From: JANNPJ01 sp965200525
GTDB taxonomy: Bacteria > Actinomycetota > Actinomycetes > Actinomycetales > Kineosporiaceae
Direction: 5' to 3'
Assembly: GCA_965200525.1 (NCBI GenBank)
Contig: OZ241368.1
Location: forward strand, 1,860,001 to 1,924,000
Length of the DNA stretch: 64,000 bases
Shown here: positions 16,116 through 24,368 of the stretch, in pieces
How the letters are laid out: each line of letters opens with the position of its first letter
How positions within the stretch are numbered: the stretch's first letter is position 1
The notes under the pieces: generated by a model
Database searches by the model: none
The model's input: the letters and a program-made list of their open reading frames with translations, nothing else
Told to the model about the DNA's origin: nothing
Translations under genes and position numbers: made by a program

Positions 16116-17279
16116 ATGTCGTTCGAGCTGTCCGCCGATCACGAGGCGCTGCGGGCCCTGGTCCGCGACTTCGCCCGGCGCGAGGTCGCCCCGCACGTGG
16201 CCGAATGGGACCTGACTCATCACTTCCCGGTCGAAGTGGTCCACGGAATGGGCGAACTCGGGCTGTTCGGGCTGGTTGTCCCCGAGGCCCACGGCGGTAC
16301 CGCCGGGCCCGGCGGGTCGGACTTCACCAGCCTGTGCGTGGCCATCGAGGAGCTGGGCCGGGTCGACCAGTCGATCGGGATCACCCTTTCGGCGGGCGTC
16401 GGCCTGGGGATCAATCCGATCCTGCGGTTCGGCACCGAGGAGCAGAAGCAGACCTGGCTGCCCGATCTGGTGGCCGGCCGGGCCCTGGCCGGTTTCGGTC
16501 TCACCGAACCCGAGGCCGGTTCGGACGCCGGGGCCACCCGCACCCGGGCCCGGCCGGACGGCGAGCAGTGGGTGATCGACGGGGCCAAGTCGTTCATCAC
16601 CAACTCCGGGACGGCGATCACCTCGGTGGTCACGGTCACCGCCCGGACCGGCCCGGAGGAGATCTCGGCCCTGCTGGTGCCGTCGGGCACACCCGGCTTC
16701 ACGGTGGACCCGCCCTACGAGAAGCTCGGCTGGCGGATCTCCGACACCCACGGGCTGAGCTTCGACAACTGCCGGGTGCCGGCGGCCAACCTGCTGGGCG
16801 AGCGAGGCCGGGGGTTCGCCCAGTTCCTGGCCACCCTGGACGACGGCCGGATCGCCATCTCGGCCCTGGCCCTGGGGCTGGCCGAGGCCTGCCTGGACGA
16901 ATGCCGGCGGTACGCCCTGGAGCGGCACACCTTCGGCGCCCCGATCGGCTCCCGGCAGGGGGTGGCCTTCGCGATCAGCGACCTGGCGGTGTCGGTCGAG
17001 GCGGCCCGGCTGCTCACCTACAGGGCGGCCTGGCTCAAGGACGCCGGCCGCCCCCGGTCCGAGGTGAAGCAGGCGGCCTCGATCGCCAAGCTGTACTCGT
17101 CCGAGGCGGCGGTGGCCGCGACCCGGACGGCGACCCAGGTGTTCGGCGGCAACGGGTTCATGGAGGAGTTTCCGGTGGCCCGGTACTACCGTGACGCGAA
17201 GATCCTGGAGATCGGCGAGGGCACCTCCGAGGTGCAGCGGACCCTGATCGCCCGGGGCCTCGGCCTGCCGGTCAACTGA
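16116..17279 (+). CDS. Acyl-CoA dehydrogenase (FadE19-like), probable leucine or branched-chain pathway
   Basis: A 387-residue FAD enzyme that oxidises an acyl-CoA to the 2,3-enoyl-CoA and passes electrons to ETF. Conserved segments are the FAD-contact motifs GFGLTEPEAGSDA and FITNSG, HTFGAPIG, and the C-terminal QVFGGNGFMEEFPVARYYRDAK split by the family core. The predicted catalytic base is Glu368 in GEGTSEVQR, the medium/short-chain position; isovaleryl-CoA dehydrogenases have Ala or Gly there and use another Glu. AAGGAG precedes the ATG by 7 bases. It heads the plus-strand arm with MaoC and the CitE-like lyase. Context suggests isovaleryl-CoA, but the Glu position leaves 2-methylbutyryl- or isobutyryl-CoA open. 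Confidence 0.9.
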   Translation: MSFELSADHEALRALVRDFARREVAPHVAEWDLTHHFPVEVVHGMGELGLFGLVVPEAHGGTAGPGGSDFTSLCVAIEELGRVDQSIGITLSAGVGLGINPILRFGTEEQKQTWLPDLVAGRALAGFGLTEPEAGSDAGATRTRARPDGEQWVIDGAKSFITNSGTAITSVVTVTARTGPEEISALLVPSGTPGFTVDPPYEKLGWRISDTHGLSFDNCRVPAANLLGERGRGFAQFLATLDDGRIAISALALGLAEACLDECRRYALERHTFGAPIGSRQGVAFAISDLAVSVEAARLLTYRAAWLKDAGRPRSEVKQAASIAKLYSSEAAVAATRTATQVFGGNGFMEEFPVARYYRDAKILEIGEGTSEVQRTLIARGLGLPVN

Positions 17280-17288
17280 GGGGACGGC

Positions 17289-17786
17289 GTGATGGCGGCG
17301 GATGCGGACCGGGCGAGAGAGATCGTCCAGCGCGGGCTCTGGTTCGAGGAGTTCGAGGACGGCGTGATCTACCGGCACCGGCCCGGGCGCACCTTCGGCG
17401 AGGCCGACAACACCCTGTTCTCGGCCCTGACGATGAACTCCCAGGCCCTGCACCTGGACGCCGCGTTCAGCGCCGGCACACCGTTCGGCCGGCGGCTGAT
17501 CAACAGCATGATGACCCTGGCCACGTTGATCGGGCTGTCGGTCGAGCAGCTGACCCAGGGCACGATCGTGGCCAACCTGGGCTTCACCGAGGTCCGCTTC
17601 CCGGCGCCGATGTTCGCCGGGGACACCCTCTACGGCGAGTCCCGGCTGGTCGCCAAGCGACTGTCCGGCAGCCGGCCCGGGGAGGGCGTGGTCACCCTGG
17701 AGCACACCGGCCGCAACCAGGACGGCGTGGTCACCGCGACCGCCGTCCGCAGCGCCCTGGTCCGTTGCCGTCCGGACCCGGCGTGA
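17289..17786 (+). CDS. MaoC-family hydratase (itaconyl-/methylglutaconyl-CoA hydratase-like)
   Basis: A 165-residue single hot-dog-fold hydratase. The catalytic region reads TFGEADNTLFSALTMNSQALHLD, split by a loop, with the His-x-Asp pair typical of the mesaconyl/itaconyl-CoA hydratase branch of the MaoC family. The start is GTG 17289 or ATG 17292, preceded by GAGGGGA. It lies 9 bases after the dehydrogenase and overlaps the lyase start by four bases. The Mycobacterium counterpart Rv2499c is recalled as an R-specific hydratase acting with the CitE-like lyase Rv2498c in leucine and itaconate breakdown. The same reaction order is inferred here: hydration of 3-methylglutaconyl-CoA to 3-hydroxy-3-methylglutaryl-CoA. 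Confidence 0.82.
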   Translation: MMAADADRAREIVQRGLWFEEFEDGVIYRHRPGRTFGEADNTLFSALTMNSQALHLDAAFSAGTPFGRRLINSMMTLATLIGLSVEQLTQGTIVANLGFTEVRFPAPMFAGDTLYGESRLVAKRLSGSRPGEGVVTLEHTGRNQDGVVTATAVRSALVRCRPDPA

Positions 17787-18679
17787 CGGCGCTGCCACCT
17801 GACCCGACCCGGCTGTTCGGCCCGGCCTGGCTGTTCTGCCCGGCCGACCGGCCCGACCGGTTCGCCCGGGCCGCGGCCACGGCCGACGTCGTCGTCATGG
17901 ATCTGGAGGACGGCGTGGCCCCGGCCGGCAAGGTCGCCGCCCGCCGGAACCTGCTCGACGTCCCGCTCGACCCGGACCGGACCGTCGTCCGGATCAATCC
18001 GGCCGGAACGGCCGAGCACGAGCTCGACCTGGCCGCCCTGGCCGGCACCGGCTACCGCACGGTGATGCTGGCCAAGGCCGAGCAGCCCGGCGACCTGACC
18101 GGCCCGGCCGCCGCCGGGCTGGGTGTGGTGGCGCTCTGCGAGACCGCCCGCGGCGTCCTGAACGCGGCCGAGCTGGCCGCGGCGCCGTTCGTGGTCGGCC
18201 TGATGTGGGGGGCCGAGGACCTGCTCGTCTCGCTCGGCGGGCGCTCCAGCCGGCACCCGGACGGGCGCTACCGGGACGTCGCCGCGCACGCCCGCAGCCA
18301 GGTGCTGCTGACCGCCGGGGCCCACGGCCGGGCCGCGATCGACTCGGTGTACCTGAACCTGGCCGACCCGGACGGCGTCCGGGCCGAGGCCGAGGACGCC
18401 GCCGCCTGCGGCTTCGTGGCCAAGGCCTGCATCCACCCGAACCAGGTGCCGGTCGTCCGGGCCGCCTTCGCCCCGACCGGGGCCGAGCTGGACCGGGCCG
18501 CCCGGGTGCTGGCCGCCGCGGAGGGCGCGGCCGGCGTCTTCGCCTTCGAGGGCCGGATGATCGACGAACCGCTGCTGGCCCAGGCCCGCCGCCTGCTGGC
18601 CGCCGCCCCTGGCCGGGCTCATGCTCGAGGCCCTGATCGACCCCCTGAGGAACGGCTCAGCCGCCCTGATCCAGAATGA
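17783..18679 (+). CDS. CitE-like beta-hydroxyacyl-CoA lyase (HpcH/HpaI fold)
   Basis: A 298-residue TIM-barrel lyase of the CitE-like group, lacking the other citrate lyase subunits. Metal- and CoA-binding motifs are VVVMDLEDGVAP, VALCETARGVLNA and GLMWGAEDL, with KACIHPNQVPVV near residue 215. The GTG at 17783 overlaps the MaoC stop as GTGA. Its position after acyl-CoA carboxylase, dehydrogenase and MaoC genes matches Rv2498c of Mycobacterium, recalled as a stereospecific lyase that cleaves HMG-CoA and citramalyl-CoA. This would complete leucine breakdown to acetoacetate and acetyl-CoA without a classical HMG-CoA lyase, none of which is seen here. Confidence 0.85.
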   Translation: MTALPPDPTRLFGPAWLFCPADRPDRFARAAATADVVVMDLEDGVAPAGKVAARRNLLDVPLDPDRTVVRINPAGTAEHELDLAALAGTGYRTVMLAKAEQPGDLTGPAAAGLGVVALCETARGVLNAAELAAAPFVVGLMWGAEDLLVSLGGRSSRHPDGRYRDVAAHARSQVLLTAGAHGRAAIDSVYLNLADPDGVRAEAEDAAACGFVAKACIHPNQVPVVRAAFAPTGAELDRAARVLAAAEGAAGVFAFEGRMIDEPLLAQARRLLAAAPGRAHARGPDRPPEERLSRPDPE

Positions 18680-18729
18680 CGAGCGACTGCATCCTTCGCG
18701 TACCCGGCATCACCCTCAGGAGCCGCTCC

Positions 18730-19479
18730 ATGGCCGACACCGACCTGATCACCGCCCGGACCATCTCGATCGAGGGCCACGGTGGCGACCCGCTCGAGGC
18801 CTACCTGGCCACGCCGGACCTGTCCACGCCGCGCGGCAGCGTGATCGTGATCCACCACATGCCCGGCTACGACCGCGCGACCAAGGAGTTCACCCGGCGG
18901 TTCGCCGAGATGGGCTACATCGCGCTCTGCCCGAACCTGTACTCCCGCGAGGCCCCCGGGGCCGACCCGGACGACGCCGCCGCGGCGGCCCGGGCCCTGG
19001 GCGGCGTCCCGGACGAGCGCCTGGTCGGCGACGTCCGCGGGGCCCTGTCGTACCTGCGGGACCTGGACGGCGCCACCGGCCGGGTCGGCGTGATCGGGCA
19101 CTGCTCCGGCGGCCGGCAGGCCTTCCTGGCGGCCACCCACCTGCCTCTGGACGCCGCGATCGACTGTTACGGCGCCTTTGTGGTGGCCGCGCCGCCGCCG
19201 GGCATGCCCTGGAAGGTCGGGCCGATCGCCGAGCGAGCGGCCACCCTGAACTGCCCTCTGCTGGGCCTGTTCGGGATTGAGGACAAGAACCCTTCCCCGG
19301 ACGAGGTCGAGGAGCTGGCCGAGGCCCTGCGGGAGGCCGGCAAGCAGTTCGAGTTCCACCTCTTCCCGGACGCCGGGCACGCCTTCTTCGCCCCCGACCG
19401 GCCCTCGTACCGGCCCCAGGCCGCGGTCGAGGGCTGGGCCAGGATCGAGGACTTCCTGGACCGCAAGCTCAGCGACTGA
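18730..19479 (+). CDS. Dienelactone hydrolase family protein
   Basis: A 249-residue alpha/beta hydrolase of the dienelactone hydrolase family. The nucleophile is Cys125 in IGHCSGGRQ, the acid is in FGIEDKNPS, and the His is in DAGHAFFAP. The ATG at 18730 is supported by AGGAG 8 bases upstream; a more upstream in-frame ATG at 18676 would overlap the lyase gene. Family members hydrolyse lactones or thioester-like bonds, and many are not true dienelactone hydrolases. The next gene encodes a small conserved protein with a good ribosome site 36 bases downstream, so the two are probably co-expressed. It could be a readthrough tail of the leucine operon. Confidence 0.88.
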   Translation: MADTDLITARTISIEGHGGDPLEAYLATPDLSTPRGSVIVIHHMPGYDRATKEFTRRFAEMGYIALCPNLYSREAPGADPDDAAAAARALGGVPDERLVGDVRGALSYLRDLDGATGRVGVIGHCSGGRQAFLAATHLPLDAAIDCYGAFVVAAPPPGMPWKVGPIAERAATLNCPLLGLFGIEDKNPSPDEVEELAEALREAGKQFEFHLFPDAGHAFFAPDRPSYRPQAAVEGWARIEDFLDRKLSD

Positions 19480-19515
19480 CCGACCCCGCACCGCACCGCA
19501 CCGAAAGGAATCATC

Positions 19516-19779
19516 ATGTGCACCTACACCACCGAGAAGCTGCAGGTCACCGGGAGCGGCAAGGGGGCCACGGGCTGGTTCGAGCTGACCGACGCCAGCG
19601 TCTACTTCGACCACCCCGTGCACGCCCAGGCCGAGCACACCCTGAACATCGACTTCCTGGCCCCCGAGCGCGGCCCCGGCGCCCGGGTCGCGGTCGAGCT
19701 CACCGCGGCCTCGGCCCGGGAGCTGGTCGCGGCCATCCAGGCCGCCCTGGCCGCGGCCCCGGCCGAGATGACCGCCTGA
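19516..19779 (+). CDS. Small conserved protein of unknown function (DUF6295-like)
   Basis: An 87-residue protein beginning MCTYTTEKLQVTGSGKGATG, with ASVYFDHPVHAQAEHTLNID in the middle and a helical Ala-rich end. From memory this fits the family called DUF6295, which often lies beside dienelactone hydrolases; the name should be checked. It is a compact soluble beta-rich protein with a Cys at position 2 and two His in the HPVHAQAEH stretch that could bind a metal or substrate. AAAGGAA lies before the ATG. Function is unknown; pairing with the hydrolase suggests an accessory or partner role. Confidence 0.8.
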   Translation: MCTYTTEKLQVTGSGKGATGWFELTDASVYFDHPVHAQAEHTLNIDFLAPERGPGARVAVELTAASARELVAAIQAALAAAPAEMTA

Positions 19780-19825
19780 CCCCGGAGCCGCCCTGACCGA
19801 CCGAGCCCGACCGAGCCGGCCAGGC

Positions 19826-21619
19826 TCAGGGGCAGCCGCCGAGCCAGCGGGGGCGGCGGATGAACGCCTCGGCCTCGAGCGCGGCCGCCCCGATCCGGGG
19901 CAGGTCCCGGGCCCGGGCGAAGCACAGGAACCGCGGCTCCCAGATCGGCCGGTACTTGGCGTTGGCCCGGTAGAGCGACTCGATCTGCCAGAACCGGCTG
20001 GCCAGCAACAGGAAGCGGTGCCAGATCCGGAGCACCGGGCCGGCCCCGAGCCGGCCGCCCCGCTCGAACACGGCCCGGAACACGGCGAAGTTCAGCGACA
20101 CCCGCCGGATTCCGAGCGCCGCGGCCTGGGCCAGCAACGCGGTCACCATCAGTTCGACCACGCCGTTGTCGGCCTCGTTCGAGCGGCGCATCAGGTCGAG
20201 CGACAGGCCGTCGGGGCCCCACGGGACGAAGCCGAGCAGGCCCCGGGTCACGCCGTCGGCGTCCGAACTGGTGACGACGACGACGTCCTGGTCGCGGCAG
20301 TCGCCGAACCGGCCCAGGGCCATCGAGAAGCCGCGCTCGACCTGGCCGTCGCGCCAGCGTTCGCCCAGGTCGACCAGGGCCTCGACCCGTTCGGCGGGCA
20401 GGTCGCGCAGGCGGAAGACCTCGGTCCGGTAGCCCTTGCGGCGCAACCGCGACTCGGCCTGCCGGACGCCGCGCATCGACCGGCCCTCGAGGGTGAACTC
20501 ACCGACGTCGACCACGGCCTCGTCGCCCAGCTCGAGCGCGTCCAGGCCGGACCGCTCGTAGGCCTCGGCGCCGCGCTCGCTGGCGCCGAGCACGGCCGGC
20601 ACCCAGGCGTAGCGGCGGGTCTCGGCCAGCCAGGCCGCGATCGCGCCCGGCCAGGCCTCCGGGTCGCCGAGCGGATCTCCGCTGGCCAGCGACACCCCAC
20701 CGACCACCCGGTAGGCGATCGCGGCCTTGCCGGTCGGGGAGAACAGCACCGACTTGTCGTCCCGCAGGGCGAAGTAGCCGAGCGAGTCCAGGCCGCCGTG
20801 GGCCTTCAGCAGCTCACGGATCCGCAGCGCCTCGTCCGGGGTGAGCCGGTGCGGGCCACCGGCCGGGCGCAGGGCCACGGCCAGGGTGCCGGCCGCGACC
20901 ATGCAGCCGAGCAGCAGCAACGCCGTCGCCACCCGGCTCTCGGTGGTGCCGGAGTCGAACCGCAACGGCCCCGGGACGCCGACCAGGCCCAGCCCGACCT
21001 GCTGCAGCACCGGCCACACCCCGGGCGTTCCGGAGACGCCGTCGGGGTCGGCCACGATCAGCCCGACCCCGGCCAGCCCCGCCGCGGCCGAGCCGGCCAG
21101 CAGGGCCAGCCCGATCTGCCGGTGGCTGCGGGGGTCGGGGGCGCCGGTGAAGGCCGGCCGCCCGACCAGCAACAGGATCAGCACGGTGACCGAGAAGACG
21201 GCCTCCTCGACGTCCAGGCCCTTGATCACGTGCAGCACGACCAGGACGGCACTGACCCCGACCGCCACCTGCCAGGCCCGGCGCTTGCGGTGCCGCAGAC
21301 CGGCCGACAGCCAGATCAGGATCAGCCCCAGCGGGACGGTGATCGCCGAGGCCACGGCCGGGGCCAGCGGCGGCAGCACCTCGGTGACCAGGTGCAGCCG
21401 CAGGCGCCAGGGCGGGAAGAGCGCGCTGATCACGCTGACCAGGCCGAGCAGGGAGACCAGCCGGCCGGCCCAGCGGGCGCTGCGCTCCTGCTGGGTGACC
21501 CAGACCGGTGGGCGCCGGGTCGGGGCAGCGGGGTCGCCCGCGGATCGGGCCTCACGAAGTTCCAGCACGAGCGGTGGCAGCCTTTCTGACCCTTGCGAAA
21601 CCTGTCCCCAGGACAGCAC
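19826..21619 (-). CDS. MprF/LysX-like membrane protein with DUF2156 acyltransferase-type domain
   Basis: A 597-residue protein with about six N-terminal membrane segments (residues 55-240) and a C-terminal GNAT-like DUF2156 domain (about 270-590). The latter contains LGYFALRDDKSVLFSPTG, the GGVSLASGDPLGD stretch and LNFAVFRAVFERGGRLGAGP. These are features of phosphatidylglycerol aminoacyl transferases (MprF and the N-terminal half of LysX). No lysyl-tRNA synthetase domain is attached, so the aminoacyl-tRNA would come from the general pool. A likely role is amino-acid modification of membrane lipid or a related substrate. The start is uncertain: GTG 21619 or GTG 21568. It is followed tail-to-tail by the small DUF gene. 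Confidence 0.82.
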   Translation of the reverse strand: MLSWGQVSQGSERLPPLVLELREARSAGDPAAPTRRPPVWVTQQERSARWAGRLVSLLGLVSVISALFPPWRLRLHLVTEVLPPLAPAVASAITVPLGLILIWLSAGLRHRKRRAWQVAVGVSAVLVVLHVIKGLDVEEAVFSVTVLILLLVGRPAFTGAPDPRSHRQIGLALLAGSAAAGLAGVGLIVADPDGVSGTPGVWPVLQQVGLGLVGVPGPLRFDSGTTESRVATALLLLGCMVAAGTLAVALRPAGGPHRLTPDEALRIRELLKAHGGLDSLGYFALRDDKSVLFSPTGKAAIAYRVVGGVSLASGDPLGDPEAWPGAIAAWLAETRRYAWVPAVLGASERGAEAYERSGLDALELGDEAVVDVGEFTLEGRSMRGVRQAESRLRRKGYRTEVFRLRDLPAERVEALVDLGERWRDGQVERGFSMALGRFGDCRDQDVVVVTSSDADGVTRGLLGFVPWGPDGLSLDLMRRSNEADNGVVELMVTALLAQAAALGIRRVSLNFAVFRAVFERGGRLGAGPVLRIWHRFLLLASRFWQIESLYRANAKYRPIWEPRFLCFARARDLPRIGAAALEAEAFIRRPRWLGGCP

Positions 21620-21656
21620 GCGAAACGGCCCAACCCTAGGGCCGCTAAGGGATCCC

Positions 21657-22373
21657 TCAGGTCCGGGCGGCCGTGACCACCCGGGCCGGCGGAACGATCC
21701 CGAGGACGAAACCCGACCGGTGGACGTCGATGAGCCCCGCGGCCCGGGCGGTCCGGGCGAAGCCCGCGGTCCCGAAGATGTCGATGATCACCAGCCGGCC
21801 GCCCGGCCGCAGCACCCGGGCCGCCTCCCGCAGGCACTGCTCGCGCCGGGCGTTCGGGTGCAGGTTGTGCACGGCCAGGCTGGCCAGCACCAGGTCGAAC
21901 GAGCCGTCGGGGAAGGGCAGGCCGGTGATGTCGCCGTCGACCACGGTGATCCGGCCCTCGACGCCGAGCCGGGCCGCGTTGTCGAGGCACTGTTCCCGGG
22001 AAGAGCCGGCCTGGTCCTGAGTTCGCCAGAGGTCGATCCCGGTGGCGGAGCCGGCCGGCAGCCGGGCCGCCGCCCCCAGCAGCATCAGCCCGCTGCCGCA
22101 GCCGAGGTCGAGCACGTCCTCGGTGCCGGCCAGATCGAGCTGGTCGAGCACCCGGTCGCGCACCCGGAGCTTGCCGATCCGCGAGCTGTAGACCATCGCG
22201 GCGCTGGTCAGCAGCCCGATGGACGCCGCCCACAGGCCCCACCAGAGCAGCGTCACCCGGCCGAGCACCCCGGCCAGGACCAGCAGGACCAGCCCGACGA
22301 CGCCGAAGGCCAGGTAGCCGTACACGATCGGCGGCGCGTCGAGCCCGTAGTCGGGGCGGGTGGAGCTGCTCAT
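21657..22373 (-). CDS. Membrane-anchored SAM-dependent methyltransferase
   Basis: A 238-residue class I methyltransferase with two N-terminal hydrophobic segments (about 18-38 and 40-62). The SAM-binding motif is VLDLGCGSG (about 88-96), followed by GIDLW, VVDGDITGLPFPDGSFDLVLASLAV split across the fold, and LREAARVLRPGGRLVI. This pattern is that of UbiE/Coq5-like small-molecule methyltransferases. The membrane anchor suggests a lipid or quinone-like substrate. It lies 37 bases upstream of the MprF-like gene on the same strand, so a shared lipid-modifying role is possible. The substrate is unknown. Confidence 0.85.
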   Translation of the reverse strand: MSSSTRPDYGLDAPPIVYGYLAFGVVGLVLLVLAGVLGRVTLLWWGLWAASIGLLTSAAMVYSSRIGKLRVRDRVLDQLDLAGTEDVLDLGCGSGLMLLGAAARLPAGSATGIDLWRTQDQAGSSREQCLDNAARLGVEGRITVVDGDITGLPFPDGSFDLVLASLAVHNLHPNARREQCLREAARVLRPGGRLVIIDIFGTAGFARTARAAGLIDVHRSGFVLGIVPPARVVTAART

Positions 22374-22442
22374 CGCCGTCCGTTCAGGTCGTGGGGGTCA
22401 CCGATCGCCAGCCTGTCACCGATTCTGTGAGAGCGTGAAAAC

Positions 22443-23660
22443 GTGTTCCGTACCTACCGCGACGTGCTGACCGTTCCCGGCGCGGTGGGTTTCACGTCGG
22501 CCGGTGTGCTCGGCCGGCTGCCGATGTCGATGATGGGCATCGGGATCGTCCTGCTGGTCGAGTCGGCCACCGGTTCCTACGCCACGGCCGGCGTGGTGGC
22601 CGGCGTGTTCAACCTGACCCAGGCCTTCGCCGCGCCCCTGCTGGCCCGGGCGGTGGACCGGTTCGGCCAGTCCCGGGTGATGCTGCCGGCGATCGGCGTC
22701 CACCTGGCCGCCCTGGCTCTGTTGCTGGTCACGGCCGAGGCCGACGCCCCCCGGGCGACCGTGATCGGGGCGGCCGCCGTCGCCGGGGCCAGCATGGGCT
22801 CGCTCGGCTCGCTGACCCGGGCCCGCTGGTCGTTCGTCCTGGCCGGGCACGAGCGGGAGGCGGCCCTGCTGCATACCGCCTACTCGGTGGAGTCGATCCT
22901 GGACGAGGTCGTCTACCTGACCGGCCCGATCCTGGTTTCCGTGCTGGCGACCCGGCTGGCCCCGGTCTACGGCCTGGTGGCGGCGGCCCTGGCGGTCGGG
23001 GTCGGCGGCACCGTGCTGCTGGTGCAGCGCCGAACCGAGCCGCCGGCGACCGGCGTCCGGCAGCCCTCCGGCGCCGGCCTGCTGCGCGCGCCGGGCCTGA
23101 TCGTGCTGCTGCTGGGAATGCTCTGCGCCGGCGGCGTCTTCGGCTCGGTCGAGGTGCTGGCCGTGGCCTTCGCCGACGAGCAGCACCAGCTCGGCTCGGC
23201 CGGCTGGGTGCTGGCCTGCTTCGCCTTCGGCAGCCTGCTGGCCGGGCTGGTCTACGGCGCGGTGCAGTGGACGGCCGGCCCGGGGCGCCGCTTCCTGGTC
23301 GCGGTGCTGCTGCTGGCGGTCGGCGTCACCCCGTTGCTGCTGGTCGCCGGCCTGCCCCAGCTGGCGGTGATCATTTTCGTGGCCGGCTTCACCATCTCGC
23401 CGATGATCATCAGCGGGATGGGGCTGGTGCAGGAACTGATGGCCGGCAGCCGGCTGACCGAGGGCCTGACCCTGGTCGGCAGCGCGGTCGGGATCGGGGT
23501 CTCGGCCGGGGCGGCGGCGGCCGGGGCCGCGGTCGACGCGGTCGGCGCCGAGTCCGCGTTCGCGGTCACGGTCGGCGCCGGGGCCTGCGGGGCGGTGATC
23601 GTGCTGCTCGGGGCCCGGCTGCTCCAGCCCCGCGCCGTCCCCGATCCGGCCCGTCAGTAG
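22443..23660 (+). CDS. MFS transporter
   Basis: A 405-residue integral membrane protein with about twelve hydrophobic helices, consistent with the major facilitator superfamily. GQSRVMLP after helix 2 occupies the position of the motif A loop. The N-terminus VFRTYRDVLTVPGAVGF is typical of actinomycete drug-efflux-like MFS proteins. Charged loops are short and no extra domain is present. It is transcribed away from the methyltransferase, with 69 bases between starts, and its last 7 bases overlap the end of the opposing HAAS-domain gene. The substrate cannot be predicted; efflux of a small organic molecule is the usual role. Confidence 0.88.
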   Translation: MFRTYRDVLTVPGAVGFTSAGVLGRLPMSMMGIGIVLLVESATGSYATAGVVAGVFNLTQAFAAPLLARAVDRFGQSRVMLPAIGVHLAALALLLVTAEADAPRATVIGAAAVAGASMGSLGSLTRARWSFVLAGHEREAALLHTAYSVESILDEVVYLTGPILVSVLATRLAPVYGLVAAALAVGVGGTVLLVQRRTEPPATGVRQPSGAGLLRAPGLIVLLLGMLCAGGVFGSVEVLAVAFADEQHQLGSAGWVLACFAFGSLLAGLVYGAVQWTAGPGRRFLVAVLLLAVGVTPLLLVAGLPQLAVIIFVAGFTISPMIISGMGLVQELMAGSRLTEGLTLVGSAVGIGVSAGAAAAGAAVDAVGAESAFAVTVGAGACGAVIVLLGARLLQPRAVPDPARQ

Positions 23661-24364
23661 AGCTGGTCGGCCGCCCGCTCCTGGGAGGCCCGGACCCGGG
23701 CCCGGTGCAGCAGGTAGAACGGCACGGCCAGGGCGGCCACAGCCACCACGATCAGGATCGGGGCCACCAGGTGGTCGGTCCACGACGAGCCGCCGTCGCA
23801 GGTGCCCGAGGTGACGGTCGGCCCGCCGGCGCTGCCCGAGGTGGTCTCGGAACAGGAGCTGGCGACCCCGAACAGCCCGACCAGCACGAAGACGCCCAGC
23901 CCGCCGGGGATCACGAACGTGCCGGTCAGCTTCTCCTTCACCGTCCAGCGGTCCGACGACCACATCAGCACCACGCCGATCAGCCAGCCGATCACCGGCA
24001 GCAGGACCGAGCCGGCGGTCATCAGCAGGACGGCGCCGGTCTCCAGGGCCATCCCCCGCCGGGCCGGGGCCGAGAACCCGACCCCCGGTGGCCGCAGGGG
24101 CGTCTGCGGGCCGGGGCCCGGCTCGAGGCCCTCGGCCGCGGCGGCCACGATCTCCTCGGGCGAGCCGAGCCGGTCGAGCAGCGCCCGGGTGGCGGCCTCG
24201 CCCTCGACCGCCCCGGCGCTCTGATCACCGGCCCGGGCGCTGTCGATGTGCTCGCGGATCCCGGCCAGCAGCTCGGTGCGCCGGTCGACCGGCAGGGCCT
24301 GGGCGGCGCGGTCGAGCCGGGCCAGGTAGTCGTTGATCACGTTCAGCTCGGTCTCCATCGTCAT
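23654..24364 (-). CDS. HAAS-domain (DUF1700-like) membrane protein
   Basis: A 236-residue protein. The N-terminal helical domain (about 5-80, YLARLDRAAQALPVDRRTEL and LLDRLGSPEEIVAAA) is the HAAS/DUF1700 type found next to PadR regulators. It is followed by four membrane segments (about 100-225). The external loop between helices 3 and 4 has two Cys (SSCSE, SGTCDG). It starts 4 bases after the PadR stop, so the two form one unit. HAAS proteins are thought to link a PadR repressor to the membrane as a sensor or antagonist (family inference). Ligand unknown. Confidence 0.85.
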   Translation of the reverse strand: MTMETELNVINDYLARLDRAAQALPVDRRTELLAGIREHIDSARAGDQSAGAVEGEAATRALLDRLGSPEEIVAAAAEGLEPGPGPQTPLRPPGVGFSAPARRGMALETGAVLLMTAGSVLLPVIGWLIGVVLMWSSDRWTVKEKLTGTFVIPGGLGVFVLVGLFGVASSCSETTSGSAGGPTVTSGTCDGGSSWTDHLVAPILIVVAVAALAVPFYLLHRARVRASQERAADQLY

Positions 24365-24368
24365 TGCC

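Noticed and set aside
19813..19827. 5-bp hairpin GAGCC/GGCTC in the convergent spacer
   Set aside because: Short arms in very GC-rich DNA; expected by chance.
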